DNA of 64,000 nt from Marinobacter sp. F3R11. GTDB lineage: Bacteria > Pseudomonadota > Gammaproteobacteria > Pseudomonadales > Oleiphilaceae. The stretch spans positions 1,025,677-1,089,676 of the forward strand of contig NZ_QOCH01000015.1 of assembly GCF_003318275.1 (NCBI RefSeq). Direction: 5' to 3'. Under the pieces are notes generated by a model, which saw only the letters and a program-made list of their open reading frames with translations, made no database searches and had not been told where the DNA came from. Position numbers and translations under genes: made by a program. Shown piece by piece: positions 19,664 to 28,291 of this stretch (its first letter is position 1; each line of letters opens with the position of its first letter).

Positions 19664-20110
19664 ATGACAGATATCCGCATTCTGGTAGGCAGCGTATACG
19701 GAAGCGCACTGATGACCGCAAAAGCCATCAAAGCTGCGCTGGATGCCGATGGCCACTCGGTAACCGTTCTGGAGAACCCGACGCTTGACGATATAACATC
19801 AAACTCAGCCCCGCTATTGGTGTGCACATCAACAACAGGCCAGGGAGAGATCCCCGGTAATCTGCTGCCCTTCTATCTGGCTCTGCGTGAGCAATTGCCT
19901 CAGCAGCCGGGCCGGCCTTTTGGCGTCATCGTGCTTGGAGACAGCTCCTACGGGGAGACTTTTTGTGGCGCAGGGAAGCTTATGGAAGAGGCCCTCTATG
20001 AAACCGCAGCCCGCAAGGTTGGTGAAACGCTATGCATTGATGCATTAGAAACCCAGGAGCCTGAAAATGAGGCTTTGCCCTGGGTGCGCAAATGGATATC
20101 TGCCATGTAA
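19664..20110 (+). CDS. Flavodoxin-like FMN protein (MioC type)
   Basis: The 148-residue protein is a single flavodoxin fold. The phosphate-binding loop GSVYGSA is at about 9-15, with TSTTGQGEIPGNLL near 55-68 and GDSSYGETFCGAGK near 92-105, the pattern of MioC and the flavodoxin domain of sulfite reductase. MioC supports biotin synthase electron transfer in E. coli. The partner here is unknown. It lies between two c-di-GMP genes, with no obvious functional link. Confidence 0.88.
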   Translation: MTDIRILVGSVYGSALMTAKAIKAALDADGHSVTVLENPTLDDITSNSAPLLVCTSTTGQGEIPGNLLPFYLALREQLPQQPGRPFGVIVLGDSSYGETFCGAGKLMEEALYETAARKVGETLCIDALETQEPENEALPWVRKWISAM

Positions 20111-20197
20111 ACTTGGGGGGTGGCTCTCATGCTGTTGATGCGACTGACAACGACAATAAACCAGGTTCCGCGAAAACATGACGATTAACGGTGATTT

Positions 20198-22777
20198 GTG
20201 ACCAGGCGGCCATTGTCTCATGCGCTGACTGTGCTGATACTGCTCATATCTCTGGCCTTCTGTTGCCAGGGTGCAGAGACGTTCCGCTTTTCAGATATAG
20301 AACTTTTGCGGCAGCCGCCCGGTGTGCAGCTCTCTGCACTTGAGGCTGCGACTTCCGACGGCTGGCAACCACTGGAAACCAACAGCCCGAACCTTGGCTA
20401 TACCCACGATACTGCGTGGTTCCGATTCGACATACCCACCGACCGTCAGATCGATTTGCTGGAGATAGCTTATCCTCATCTTGATTACATCGGGTTTTAC
20501 ATAGTCAAGAACGGAGAGCTTACCGACAGGATAATTACCGGTGACCTGAATCCGTTTGCGCAGCGCCCTGTTCTCAACCGTCATTTTCTGTTCCCGTTCA
20601 GCCCCGAAGCTGGCAGCGGCGGCCAGATTCTTCTGGAGGTACGTACCGAAGGTACCTTGCAGGTACCTATAACATTATGGAACACCCAGGCTTTCTTCGA
20701 GCACGCCTCCGTTGAAGAACAGATCCACGCCGCCTATTACGGAATATTGATCAGCGTTATCTTTTTTAACCTTTTTGTTTTTTTCGCTTTGCGAGAGAAA
20801 GTCTATCTCCTTTACGTACTCTCAACGCTGAGTTACCTGTTGCTGATTGGCAACCTGAACGGCACAACGTTCCAGCTGATCTGGCCCCGAAGCCCCGCAT
20901 TAAACAGCCATACAACGCTGATTGCAGTTCCTCTTGCAATAACATTCACTCTGCTGTTTGCAAGCGCGTTTCTAAGTCTCAAAAAAACTGAGCCCTTCCT
21001 CAACCGCATCATACATGGTTTCGTTTTCCTGAATGTGGTGACAATATTCATAGGCAGCTTTGCTGCATACAGTGATGCCATCCGGCTAACGATCGCTGTC
21101 GCCCTGCCGAGTACCCTGCTCCTGACCGTAATCGGCCCCATGCAATGGGTGCGGGGAAAGCCTCAGGCGGGCTATTACACTATTGCCTGGGGCGCACTCT
21201 CTCTTGGCGCAGCAATTACAGGCGCCAGCACATACGGCGTGTTTCCCCACAACTTCATCACGACTTACAGCATGCAACTCGGTTCTGTGGTTGAAGCAAC
21301 ACTCATTGCCCTGGCCCTGGCAGCACGCCTGTACAAGGAGCGCGAGGACAAGGTAGAAGCCCGTGAGTCCAGGATTTCAGCCCTGGAGGCAAAGCGCTCT
21401 GCAGAACTCAAGCTGATCGAAAACGCCCTGCATAACCCTCTTACAGGATTGCCTAACCGCGCCAGTTTTGAGATGCAGGTATGTGACTTCATTCGCCAGG
21501 CTCCAGACAAACGACATGGCATTGTGGTGATTCATCTGAACAATCTGCAATCAGTAACCAAAACACTGGGTCACCAGAACAGTGACCGGATACTGGAACT
21601 GGCAGCACGCAGACTGAACGCTATTACCCGCGATTTGCCCGGCATTATTTCTCTTGGACAACACAACGGGCGTAAGTTTTTTGTAGCCTCTCTGGATTCA
21701 GAGACCTTTGCCTGTGTCGTAGATGCAAGCATTGCCGAAAGCGAACGCACATCTATTTCCAGTGCAGTGGAAGCTATACGTAGCCCCATTGATTATCTTG
21801 GAATGCAGGTTCCACTGAACACGCAGCTTGGTGTTGCTATCTCACCCGCCCATGGTGACGATGCCACTTCGCTGATACGCAGAGCCGTTATTGCTGAAGG
21901 CTCGGACCGCGCCAGGGAGCTTGGAATCGCTTATTACAAAACCTCTCGTGATTCCTATAGCGCAGAACGGCTTACGATGATCTCGGAATTGCAGCAAGCG
22001 CTTGCAAACGACGAACTGAAACTGTACCTGCAACCGAAGCTGAACCTCAGAACCGATCGCTTTGATAGTCTGGAAGCACTTATCCGCTGGCCCGAGCGGG
22101 AGCCGTCGTTCCCTACGGACGAAATCATCATGCTGGCCGAACAGTCAGGAGTGATCAAACCCCTGACCCGCTGGGTACTGAAGCAATCTTTGCAGATTCG
22201 CGGCCAGCTTTCGGAACGGGGGCATCATCTCGATATATCTGTAAACATTTCACCTTACAACCTCCGGGAGCCGGACTTCCCGTCATTTGTACGCCAGCTT
22301 ATGAATGCACATCCACAGCATGAAGGATCCATCGTCTTTGAGGTTACGGAAACATCAATGATGCAGGACCCGGCCAACGCACTGAAAGCACTTAATTCCC
22401 TGGTAAATGCTGGCATTCCGGTTTCAATTGATGACTTTGGCTCAGGTTACTCATCGCTTTCTTACATCAAACAACTGCCAGCCAGTGAAATTAAAATCGA
22501 TCGATCACTCATCACTGATCTGGCGACCCGCGAGGAAGACCGGGTTATCGTCCAGACCACCATTGATATGTGCCACGCCCTCGGTTACCGGGTGGTCGCC
22601 GAGGGCGTGGAGGATGAAGCAACTTTGAACCTGCTGAAGGAGATGGGGTGTGACATGATTCAGGGCTATCTGCTGAGCTGTCCCCTGCCGCTGGAGCAGA
22701 TACTCAGCTTGCTTTCCGGAAATCCCGAAACCATCGCTGTTCAGCACGCCCCGGATAACGTGCACTATCAGCGCTGA
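20198..22777 (+). CDS. 7TMR-DISM sensor with degenerate GGDEF and intact EAL
   Basis: The 859-residue protein has a signal peptide, a periplasmic 7TMR-DISM extracellular domain (about 27-165), seven membrane segments (about 178-375), a coiled linker, a GGDEF fold and an EAL domain. The cyclase motif is lost: the GGDEF position reads LDSETF (499-504). The EAL part keeps E626-A-L, VNIS, DDFGSG (745-750), the catalytic K in EIKIDRS and EGVED. It should therefore be a c-di-GMP phosphodiesterase controlled by a periplasmic signal. Its 3' end overlaps the converging tesB by ten bases. The start is GTG 20198. Confidence 0.92.
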   Translation: MTRRPLSHALTVLILLISLAFCCQGAETFRFSDIELLRQPPGVQLSALEAATSDGWQPLETNSPNLGYTHDTAWFRFDIPTDRQIDLLEIAYPHLDYIGFYIVKNGELTDRIITGDLNPFAQRPVLNRHFLFPFSPEAGSGGQILLEVRTEGTLQVPITLWNTQAFFEHASVEEQIHAAYYGILISVIFFNLFVFFALREKVYLLYVLSTLSYLLLIGNLNGTTFQLIWPRSPALNSHTTLIAVPLAITFTLLFASAFLSLKKTEPFLNRIIHGFVFLNVVTIFIGSFAAYSDAIRLTIAVALPSTLLLTVIGPMQWVRGKPQAGYYTIAWGALSLGAAITGASTYGVFPHNFITTYSMQLGSVVEATLIALALAARLYKEREDKVEARESRISALEAKRSAELKLIENALHNPLTGLPNRASFEMQVCDFIRQAPDKRHGIVVIHLNNLQSVTKTLGHQNSDRILELAARRLNAITRDLPGIISLGQHNGRKFFVASLDSETFACVVDASIAESERTSISSAVEAIRSPIDYLGMQVPLNTQLGVAISPAHGDDATSLIRRAVIAEGSDRARELGIAYYKTSRDSYSAERLTMISELQQALANDELKLYLQPKLNLRTDRFDSLEALIRWPEREPSFPTDEIIMLAEQSGVIKPLTRWVLKQSLQIRGQLSERGHHLDISVNISPYNLREPDFPSFVRQLMNAHPQHEGSIVFEVTETSMMQDPANALKALNSLVNAGIPVSIDDFGSGYSSLSYIKQLPASEIKIDRSLITDLATREEDRVIVQTTIDMCHALGYRVVAEGVEDEATLNLLKEMGCDMIQGYLLSCPLPLEQILSLLSGNPETIAVQHAPDNVHYQR

Positions 22778-23622
22778 CGGATAAGCGCTTCCTGTGTCGT
22801 AGAGGCAACCAGTACACCATTCTGATTGAAAAAATTGCCACGGTTGAAACCGCGACCAGAGCAGGCACTGGGACTGTCCTTGTCGTACAGCAGCCAGTCC
22901 TCCATACGGAAATCCCTATGGAACCATATGGCATGATCAAGACTTGCGATCTGTAGCCCCTTGTTCATAAAGGACACGCCATGGGGATTGAGAGAAGTTC
23001 CCAAAAATGAAAAATCTGACGCATAGGTTAGCAGGCAGCGATGCAGAACCGGGTCATCCGGTAACGGGCCGACAGCACGGATCCAGCTTTGCTTATGGGG
23101 GGGGCGCTTTTCCGGCTGAAGCGGATTCATGGGATCCACCGGTCGTATTTCGATTGGTCGGTCGCGGGTCATGATCTCGCGCATTTTCTCCGGCATCCGG
23201 GACGCCATCATCTTGCCCCACTCCTGTTCGGAGCGCAGGGTTTCCGGATCTGGCGCATCAGGCATATCGATCTGATGTTCAAATCCCTCTTCTTTGGCAT
23301 GAAACGACATGCTTCCTGTCAGAATTTCCTTGCCATCCTGACGGGCTATTACCCGGCGAACCGCGAAGCTCCGCCCATCGCGCACCCGCTGAACCTCATA
23401 ATCGATGGGCATATGCTGGTTGCCCGGGCGCAAAAAATAGGCGTGCATGGAGTGGCAGAGACGACCCTCAACGGTATGGCTGGCAGCCATCAGGGCCTGT
23501 CCAAGGACCTGCCCTCCAAACACATGGGGAAACCCCAGATCCTGGCTGTCGCCGCGATAGTGGTCTTCTCCAGTGGGGGAGAGATAAAGTAACTCCACCA
23601 GTTTTTTTGTAATTTCAAGCAT
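22768..23622 (-). CDS. tesB: Acyl-CoA thioesterase II (TesB)
   Basis: The 284-residue double-hotdog thioesterase hydrolyses medium- and long-chain acyl-CoA. It has RDGRSFAVRRV in the first hotdog, and YASDFSFLGTSLNPHG, which contains the catalytic Asp, followed by LDHAIWFHRDF in the second. Length matches E. coli TesB (286). I chose the ATG at 23622 with AGGAG upstream; the frame extends 48 codons further without domain content. It stands alone, converging on the phosphodiesterase gene. Confidence 0.93.
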   Translation of the reverse strand: MLEITKKLVELLYLSPTGEDHYRGDSQDLGFPHVFGGQVLGQALMAASHTVEGRLCHSMHAYFLRPGNQHMPIDYEVQRVRDGRSFAVRRVIARQDGKEILTGSMSFHAKEEGFEHQIDMPDAPDPETLRSEQEWGKMMASRMPEKMREIMTRDRPIEIRPVDPMNPLQPEKRPPHKQSWIRAVGPLPDDPVLHRCLLTYASDFSFLGTSLNPHGVSFMNKGLQIASLDHAIWFHRDFRMEDWLLYDKDSPSACSGRGFNRGNFFNQNGVLVASTTQEALIRQR

Positions 23623-23713
23623 GCCTGCTCCTGTTGATTCGTTAGCATACGACGGGGTTTCTACCCTAAGCGGGGCGTTTTCGCAACGTGAAGTGCCCTG
23701 GGGAGCAGCCTGT

Positions 23714-24868
23714 TCAAGAATGAATGGGTGGCACGACTTTGGACAAAGCCTGTTTTTCCAGTGCAAAACGACCGGTTACCGCAAAGCCCAGCACCTCACC
23801 TTCCGCATTTCTGAACAGAGCTTTTACATGAGAGCCATCCTGCTCAGCTTCCCAGTTGCCTTGAGCACCTGACGGGGGCGGGCAAACTGCAGCCGGGCAA
23901 CAAGGTGTTTTGATCATCACCGGCATAGTGCCGTAACTCACTTCTGTGCGCTCACCGGTCAAAGTTTTTGCCAGTGCTCTCGCACAAGCCATCAGAGGCA
24001 GAACGTAAAGCAATACATGGCCGTCCACCTCCGCACAATCGCCCAGTGCATAAACATCCGGGACCGAGGTTTCCAGTGCGCGGTTCACCGTGACTCCGCG
24101 ACCTGTGTGGATTCCTGCAGCCTTGGCCAGTGCCGTGCGGGGGCGAAGGCCCACAGCAGAAATCACAAGATCCGCCCGTAATTTATCACCATTGGACAGA
24201 AACAGGGTTACTCCCGTTTCGGCCGTTTCAATCCGTTCAACCTGGGTTCCCAGGTGAAAGCGCACACCCAGTGATTCAAGCTCAGCCTGAACAGCACCGG
24301 CCGCAACTGGTGGGAGTAAGCTCGGCATGACAGCATCGGAAGGTGCGATCACATCCACCTCATAGCCGCCATTACTCAAATCATTCGCAAATTCACAGCC
24401 AATAAGACCGGCACCCATAATAGCCACATGGCTATCCGGCTTCAGCGCCTTGCGGAATGCACGATAATCGGCAAGATCATTGATGGGGAACACACGCTCC
24501 TGGCCATCACCCGGTATGGTCAGACGAATAACCCCCGCCCCCCAGGCAAGTACCAGTTTGCTGTAGGACAGGCTCTCGTCGCCCAGTAATACCTTATGGC
24601 CTGCCGTATCGATACCTGTCACCGTGGTATAGGTACGGATCTCCAGCTGCAGTTGCTCAGCCATAGCGTCAGTCGCAGCCTGAGCCAGAGCGTCTGCATC
24701 CTTACCTTTCGTAAAACCGGTGGACAACATTGGCTTGGAGTAACTGACACCATCATCAGCCGTCACCATCACAATCCGGACGTCCTTATCCAGCTTGCGA
24801 ATTTCCCTTGCCAGGGAATATCCTGCCAGGCCGGTTCCGATAATAACTATGGGCGCCTGCTCTGTCAT
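23714..24868 (-). CDS. Rubredoxin-NAD(+) reductase
   Basis: The 384-residue FAD/NADH enzyme passes electrons to rubredoxin. It has an N-terminal FAD site PIVIIGTGLAGYSLA, an NADH site HVAIMGAGLIGCEFANDL in the middle, and the FAD-closing VPDVYALGDCAEVDG. It resembles AlkT/RubB/HcaD-type reductases. The ATG at 24868 has GGAG upstream and lies 19 nt after the rubredoxin stop, so the two form an operon. Such pairs serve alkane hydroxylases, but no alkB is present here. Confidence 0.93.
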   Translation of the reverse strand: MTEQAPIVIIGTGLAGYSLAREIRKLDKDVRIVMVTADDGVSYSKPMLSTGFTKGKDADALAQAATDAMAEQLQLEIRTYTTVTGIDTAGHKVLLGDESLSYSKLVLAWGAGVIRLTIPGDGQERVFPINDLADYRAFRKALKPDSHVAIMGAGLIGCEFANDLSNGGYEVDVIAPSDAVMPSLLPPVAAGAVQAELESLGVRFHLGTQVERIETAETGVTLFLSNGDKLRADLVISAVGLRPRTALAKAAGIHTGRGVTVNRALETSVPDVYALGDCAEVDGHVLLYVLPLMACARALAKTLTGERTEVSYGTMPVMIKTPCCPAAVCPPPSGAQGNWEAEQDGSHVKALFRNAEGEVLGFAVTGRFALEKQALSKVVPPIHS

Positions 24869-24887
24869 AACATTACTCCACTCGGGT

Positions 24888-25055
24888 TCAGTCAATCTCG
24901 ATCATTTCAAAATCTTCTTTGCCCACGCCACAATCGGGGCAGACCCAGTCTTCAGGCACATCGTCCCATGCTGTACCCGGCTCAATGCCATCCTCCGGCC
25001 AGCCTTCCGCTTCATCATAAATCAGACCACACACAACGCACTGCCACTTCTTCAT
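24888..25055 (-). CDS. Rubredoxin
   Basis: The 55-residue iron protein has the two knuckles CVVCG (6-10) and CPDCG (39-43), with the conserved [18 protein letters not shown] between them. It is a one-electron carrier directly upstream of its reductase. The ATG at 25055 follows GGAGAGAGAG. The gene is divergent from hpt, and the shared upstream region is 25056-25319. Confidence 0.96.
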   Translation of the reverse strand: MKKWQCVVCGLIYDEAEGWPEDGIEPGTAWDDVPEDWVCPDCGVGKEDFEMIEID

Positions 25056-25319
25056 ACACTCTCTCTCCACCACACACCTGTGGCCGTCAGGATAATTGTC
25101 AGACAATACACCTGAAAGTGCTTTCCCGGTGCACCCTCAAGCCTGCCTCACCGGCCAATTTTCAAGCCTTGCCATGCCATAATACCCGGCACATCCGGAT
25201 TGACCAATGCCGGTACTGGCACAACACCCGGCTTTTCTGCCAATTGTCGATCCTACGCCCCCTCCCCTCCGGCGATCCTCTCCGGTATAATCGCCGGTTT
25301 TACGACAGGACCGACCGTT

Positions 25320-25877
25320 ATGACCGATACCGTCGCCGAAATGAACCAGGTTATGGCTGAAGCCGATTGCCTGGTTGGTGAGCAACAGGTACAGGCTGCA
25401 ATTCGTAATCTCGCTGACGAAATTACGGGCCGCCTCAAGGACAGCAACCCTCTGCTGTTTTGCGTAATGAACGGCGGGCTGATCTTTACCGGCCAACTTC
25501 TGCCTCTGCTCAGGTTTCCGGTCCAGGCCGAATACCTTCATGCTACGCGCTACCGCCAGGAAACAACCGGCGGCATTCTTGAGTGGAAACTCCAGCCCGA
25601 AGCCGACATGAAAGACCGCATTGTACTGATTATTGACGACATTCTTGATGAAGGCACAACCCTGTGCGCCATCGCTGACTATTGCCAGGCCCACGGTGCG
25701 AAACAGGTGTTAACAGCAGTGCTGGTGGATAAACAACATGAGCGCAAGGCCCGGCCGGATCTGAAAGCGGATTTCACCGGACTGGACGTTGAAGATCGTT
25801 TTCTGTTCGGTTACGGCATGGACTATAAAGGCTACTGGCGTAACGCTCCCGGAATCTATGCCGTCAAAGGTCTCTGA
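25320..25877 (+). CDS. hpt: Hypoxanthine-guanine phosphoribosyltransferase
   Basis: The enzyme salvages hypoxanthine or guanine with PRPP. The 185-residue protein has the PRPP-binding motif IVLIIDDILDEGTTL (about 97-111), the flexible loop LHATRYRQ and a C-terminal DYKGYWRNAPGIYAV. It matches the proteobacterial HPRT group of about 185 residues. The ATG at 25320 is chosen from domain boundaries. Its last twenty bases overlap the start of ubiC. Confidence 0.92.
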   Translation: MTDTVAEMNQVMAEADCLVGEQQVQAAIRNLADEITGRLKDSNPLLFCVMNGGLIFTGQLLPLLRFPVQAEYLHATRYRQETTGGILEWKLQPEADMKDRIVLIIDDILDEGTTLCAIADYCQAHGAKQVLTAVLVDKQHERKARPDLKADFTGLDVEDRFLFGYGMDYKGYWRNAPGIYAVKGL

Positions 25878-26445
25878 TATCGGTACTTGCGCCGACAATA
25901 CCAATCTGATTATTCCACCAACCGATTGGTACCAGTCTCTCACCGCAGCCGGGCTCCGCAATCCGGATGTCCATGGCCCGGCACGGCAATGGCTTCAGGT
26001 AGAGGGCTCCTTTACCCGGGCCCTGCAAAAAAAGTGTGCACACTCATTCCACGTGGAAATTCAGCGCGAGGGCTTTGCCGCACCAACTCTTGAGGAGTCC
26101 AGGCGCCTCAGAATTCCCGTGCGTCAAAAGGCCTGGATCCGCGAAGTACGTCTGTGTGGAGATGGTAAACCCTGGGTTCTCGCGCGCACAGTCATTCCCC
26201 TTGCCTGCCTGACCGGCGCAGACCGGCGCCTGCTTCATCTAGGCAACAAACCCCTGGGCGCTTACCTGTTCAGTTGCCGAAACTGGCAACGTGGACCACT
26301 TGAAACCGGGCTTTGCAACCATCGGAGTCTCGGGGTCCCGCCAGCGGGTGTACCCGAAATTGCACGTCGATCCCTGTTCAGCAACAATAAGAGTTCGCTG
26401 CTGGTGGGCGAATACCTGCTTCCGGCTCTTTATGGTACGAATTGA
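25858..26445 (+). CDS. ubiC: Chorismate lyase UbiC
   Basis: UbiC converts chorismate to 4-hydroxybenzoate and pyruvate, the first step of ubiquinone synthesis. The 195-residue protein has the family features VRLCGDGKPWVLARTVIPL and LGNKPLGAYLF, with the active-site Arg and Glu pattern. The start at 25858 lies inside the hpt 3' end, a twenty-base overlap suggesting coupling. The next gene is ubiA, which uses its product. Confidence 0.9.
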   Translation: MPSKVSDIGTCADNTNLIIPPTDWYQSLTAAGLRNPDVHGPARQWLQVEGSFTRALQKKCAHSFHVEIQREGFAAPTLEESRRLRIPVRQKAWIREVRLCGDGKPWVLARTVIPLACLTGADRRLLHLGNKPLGAYLFSCRNWQRGPLETGLCNHRSLGVPPAGVPEIARRSLFSNNKSSLLVGEYLLPALYGTN

Positions 26446-26468
26446 CAGACCACGGAAAACACCCCGGC

Positions 26469-26498
26469 TTTCACCCGCACCTGCGCACTCGCTATAAT
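26469..26498 (+). promoter_or_regulatory. Predicted sigma-70 promoter of ubiA
   Basis: A consensus -10 TATAAT (26493-26498) lies 18 bp after TTTCAC (26469-26474), in the 108-bp gap between ubiC and ubiA. It suggests ubiA is also expressed independently of ubiC. Confidence 0.6.
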
Positions 26499-26553
26499 CT
26501 TTATACTTTTATTTTTCAGACTCTCTTTTCCAAATACCCAAACGGATAGATTC

Positions 26554-27441
26554 ATGCTGCCTGATGCCGTGCCAGAACACATACGGAGCCGCCTTGCCGA
26601 CTACGCACAACTATTGCGTATCAACCGCCCTATCGGTGCGCTTCTCCTGCTCTGGCCTACGTACTGGGCTCTCTGGCTTGCCGGGGATGGCAGTCCTGGA
26701 ATAGGCAACATCGTCATCTTCACACTGGGTGTATTCTTCATGCGTGCCGCCGGTTGCGCCATTAATGACTTTGCCGACCGGGACTGGGACAAACACGTCA
26801 AGCGCACCAAAGACCGCCCGCTGACAGCCGGCAGGATAGAACCCTGGGAAGCGGTCGCGCTTTTTGGCGGGCTGTGCTTTATCTCATTTTTAATGGTGGT
26901 GCTATTTACCAACACCCTCACACTCTATCTTTCCTTTGGTGGCGCCGTGCTGGCATTTGTCTACCCGTTCACTAAACGCCATACCCACCTGCCACAGCTA
27001 TTTCTCGGCGCCGCTTTTTCCTGGTCCATTCCCATGGCATGGGCTGCCCAGGCCGGCGAGCTCAGCCAGGTCACCTGGCTTCTCTTCACCGCTAACGTTC
27101 TCTGGACCGTAGCTTACGATACCTTTTATGCGATGGTTGATCGCGATGACGACCTCAAAGTCGGCATAAAATCCACCGCCATCCTCTTTGGCGATGCCGA
27201 CCGTATAATCATCAGCGTGCTCCAGGCTATGGTGATATTCATACTCATCATCGTTGGACACCGCTGTGAACTCGGGACGTTTTACTATCTGGGACTGGTC
27301 GCCATGGCCTGCCTGTTCATCTATCAACAGTTTCTGGCCAAAGACCGGGAAAGAGATGGCTGCTTCAAAGCATTTCTGAACAACAACTGGGCGGGTTTTG
27401 CTGTTTTCACAGGACTGGCTGTTGACCTCCTTCTTTCCTGA
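26554..27441 (+). CDS. ubiA: 4-hydroxybenzoate polyprenyltransferase UbiA
   Basis: This integral membrane prenyltransferase attaches the polyprenyl chain to 4-hydroxybenzoate. The 295-residue protein has about eight or nine membrane helices and both Asp-rich motifs: NDFADRDWDKHVKRTKDRPLT and YDTFYAMVDRDDDLKVGIKS. Length equals the E. coli enzyme. It follows ubiC and precedes phoB. Confidence 0.95.
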   Translation: MLPDAVPEHIRSRLADYAQLLRINRPIGALLLLWPTYWALWLAGDGSPGIGNIVIFTLGVFFMRAAGCAINDFADRDWDKHVKRTKDRPLTAGRIEPWEAVALFGGLCFISFLMVVLFTNTLTLYLSFGGAVLAFVYPFTKRHTHLPQLFLGAAFSWSIPMAWAAQAGELSQVTWLLFTANVLWTVAYDTFYAMVDRDDDLKVGIKSTAILFGDADRIIISVLQAMVIFILIIVGHRCELGTFYYLGLVAMACLFIYQQFLAKDRERDGCFKAFLNNNWAGFAVFTGLAVDLLLS

Positions 27442-27481
27442 CAAGACTGCCTTGCACGGTTGGCGCCAGAATGGGCTAACC

Positions 27482-27515
27482 TTGTCACATAGTTGTAACA
27501 CTGGGGCGTTGTAAT
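27482..27515 (+). promoter_or_regulatory. Pho box and -10 element of phoBR
   Basis: TTGTCAC (27482-27488), ATAG and TTGTAAC (27493-27499) are two 7-mers spaced 11 bp apart, the PhoB-binding pattern. Ten bases later comes TGTAAT (27510-27515) as a -10, the standard layout in which the box replaces the -35. It indicates autoregulation of phoBR. Confidence 0.82.
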
Positions 27516-27555
27516 AGTGCAGCAACAAATCAAGGTCTGAAACAGGTTATAGATT

Positions 27556-28248
27556 ATGTCTGGAAAAACCGTCCTGATCGTCGACGATGAACCCGCAATC
27601 CGTGAAATGATCGCCGTCGCACTGGAAATGGCCGATTACGACTGCATGGAAGCCGCTGATGCCCGTGAAGCTCATGCCCTGATTATTGACAGGCAGCCGG
27701 ATATCATTTTGCTGGACTGGATGCTCCCGGGAAGCAGCGGGATAGAGCTCGCGAGACGCCTGAAAAAAGAAGAAACCACTGCAGACATCCCCATTATCAT
27801 GCTGACCGCCAAGGTTGAGGAAGATAACAAAATCCGAGGTCTGGAAGTTGGTGCTGACGATTACATCACCAAACCCTTCAGTCCGAGAGAACTCGTCGCA
27901 CGCCTGAAAGCAGTACTCCGGCGGGCAACGCCGCCTGGCATCGACAACCCCATCGAGGTTGACGGTCTGATACTGGATCCCTCAAGCCACCGCGTCACTG
28001 CAAACAATAGCTCGCTTAACATCGGGCCTACAGAGTATCGTTTACTGCAATTTTTCATGACGCACCAGGAACGAGTGTATACACGCTCCCAGCTTCTGGA
28101 TCAGGTATGGGGTGGCAACGTTTATGTTGAAGAGCGAACCGTTGATGTACACATCCGGCGGCTGCGCAAAGCTCTGGGCGAGCAACACGATTACCTTGTT
28201 CAGACAGTAAGAGGAGCCGGTTACCGTTTCTCTACCCAGCCCGCCTGA
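27556..28248 (+). CDS. phoB: Phosphate-regulon response regulator PhoB
   Basis: The 230-residue protein has an N-terminal receiver with the acidic pair D10-D11, the phosphoacceptor D54 in ILLDWMLPG and the conserved Lys in ITKPF, then an OmpR-type winged helix ending [11 protein letters not shown]. Length and the DWMLPG motif match PhoB. A Pho box lies 57 nt upstream of its start. PhoR follows, and a complete pst-phoU operon with its own Pho box lies at 51-57 kb. Confidence 0.95.
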   Translation: MSGKTVLIVDDEPAIREMIAVALEMADYDCMEAADAREAHALIIDRQPDIILLDWMLPGSSGIELARRLKKEETTADIPIIMLTAKVEEDNKIRGLEVGADDYITKPFSPRELVARLKAVLRRATPPGIDNPIEVDGLILDPSSHRVTANNSSLNIGPTEYRLLQFFMTHQERVYTRSQLLDQVWGGNVYVEERTVDVHIRRLRKALGEQHDYLVQTVRGAGYRFSTQPA

Positions 28249-28291
28249 CCAGGCGGGTACAAACCACTAAAGCAATACAAGGCAGCCCTTC

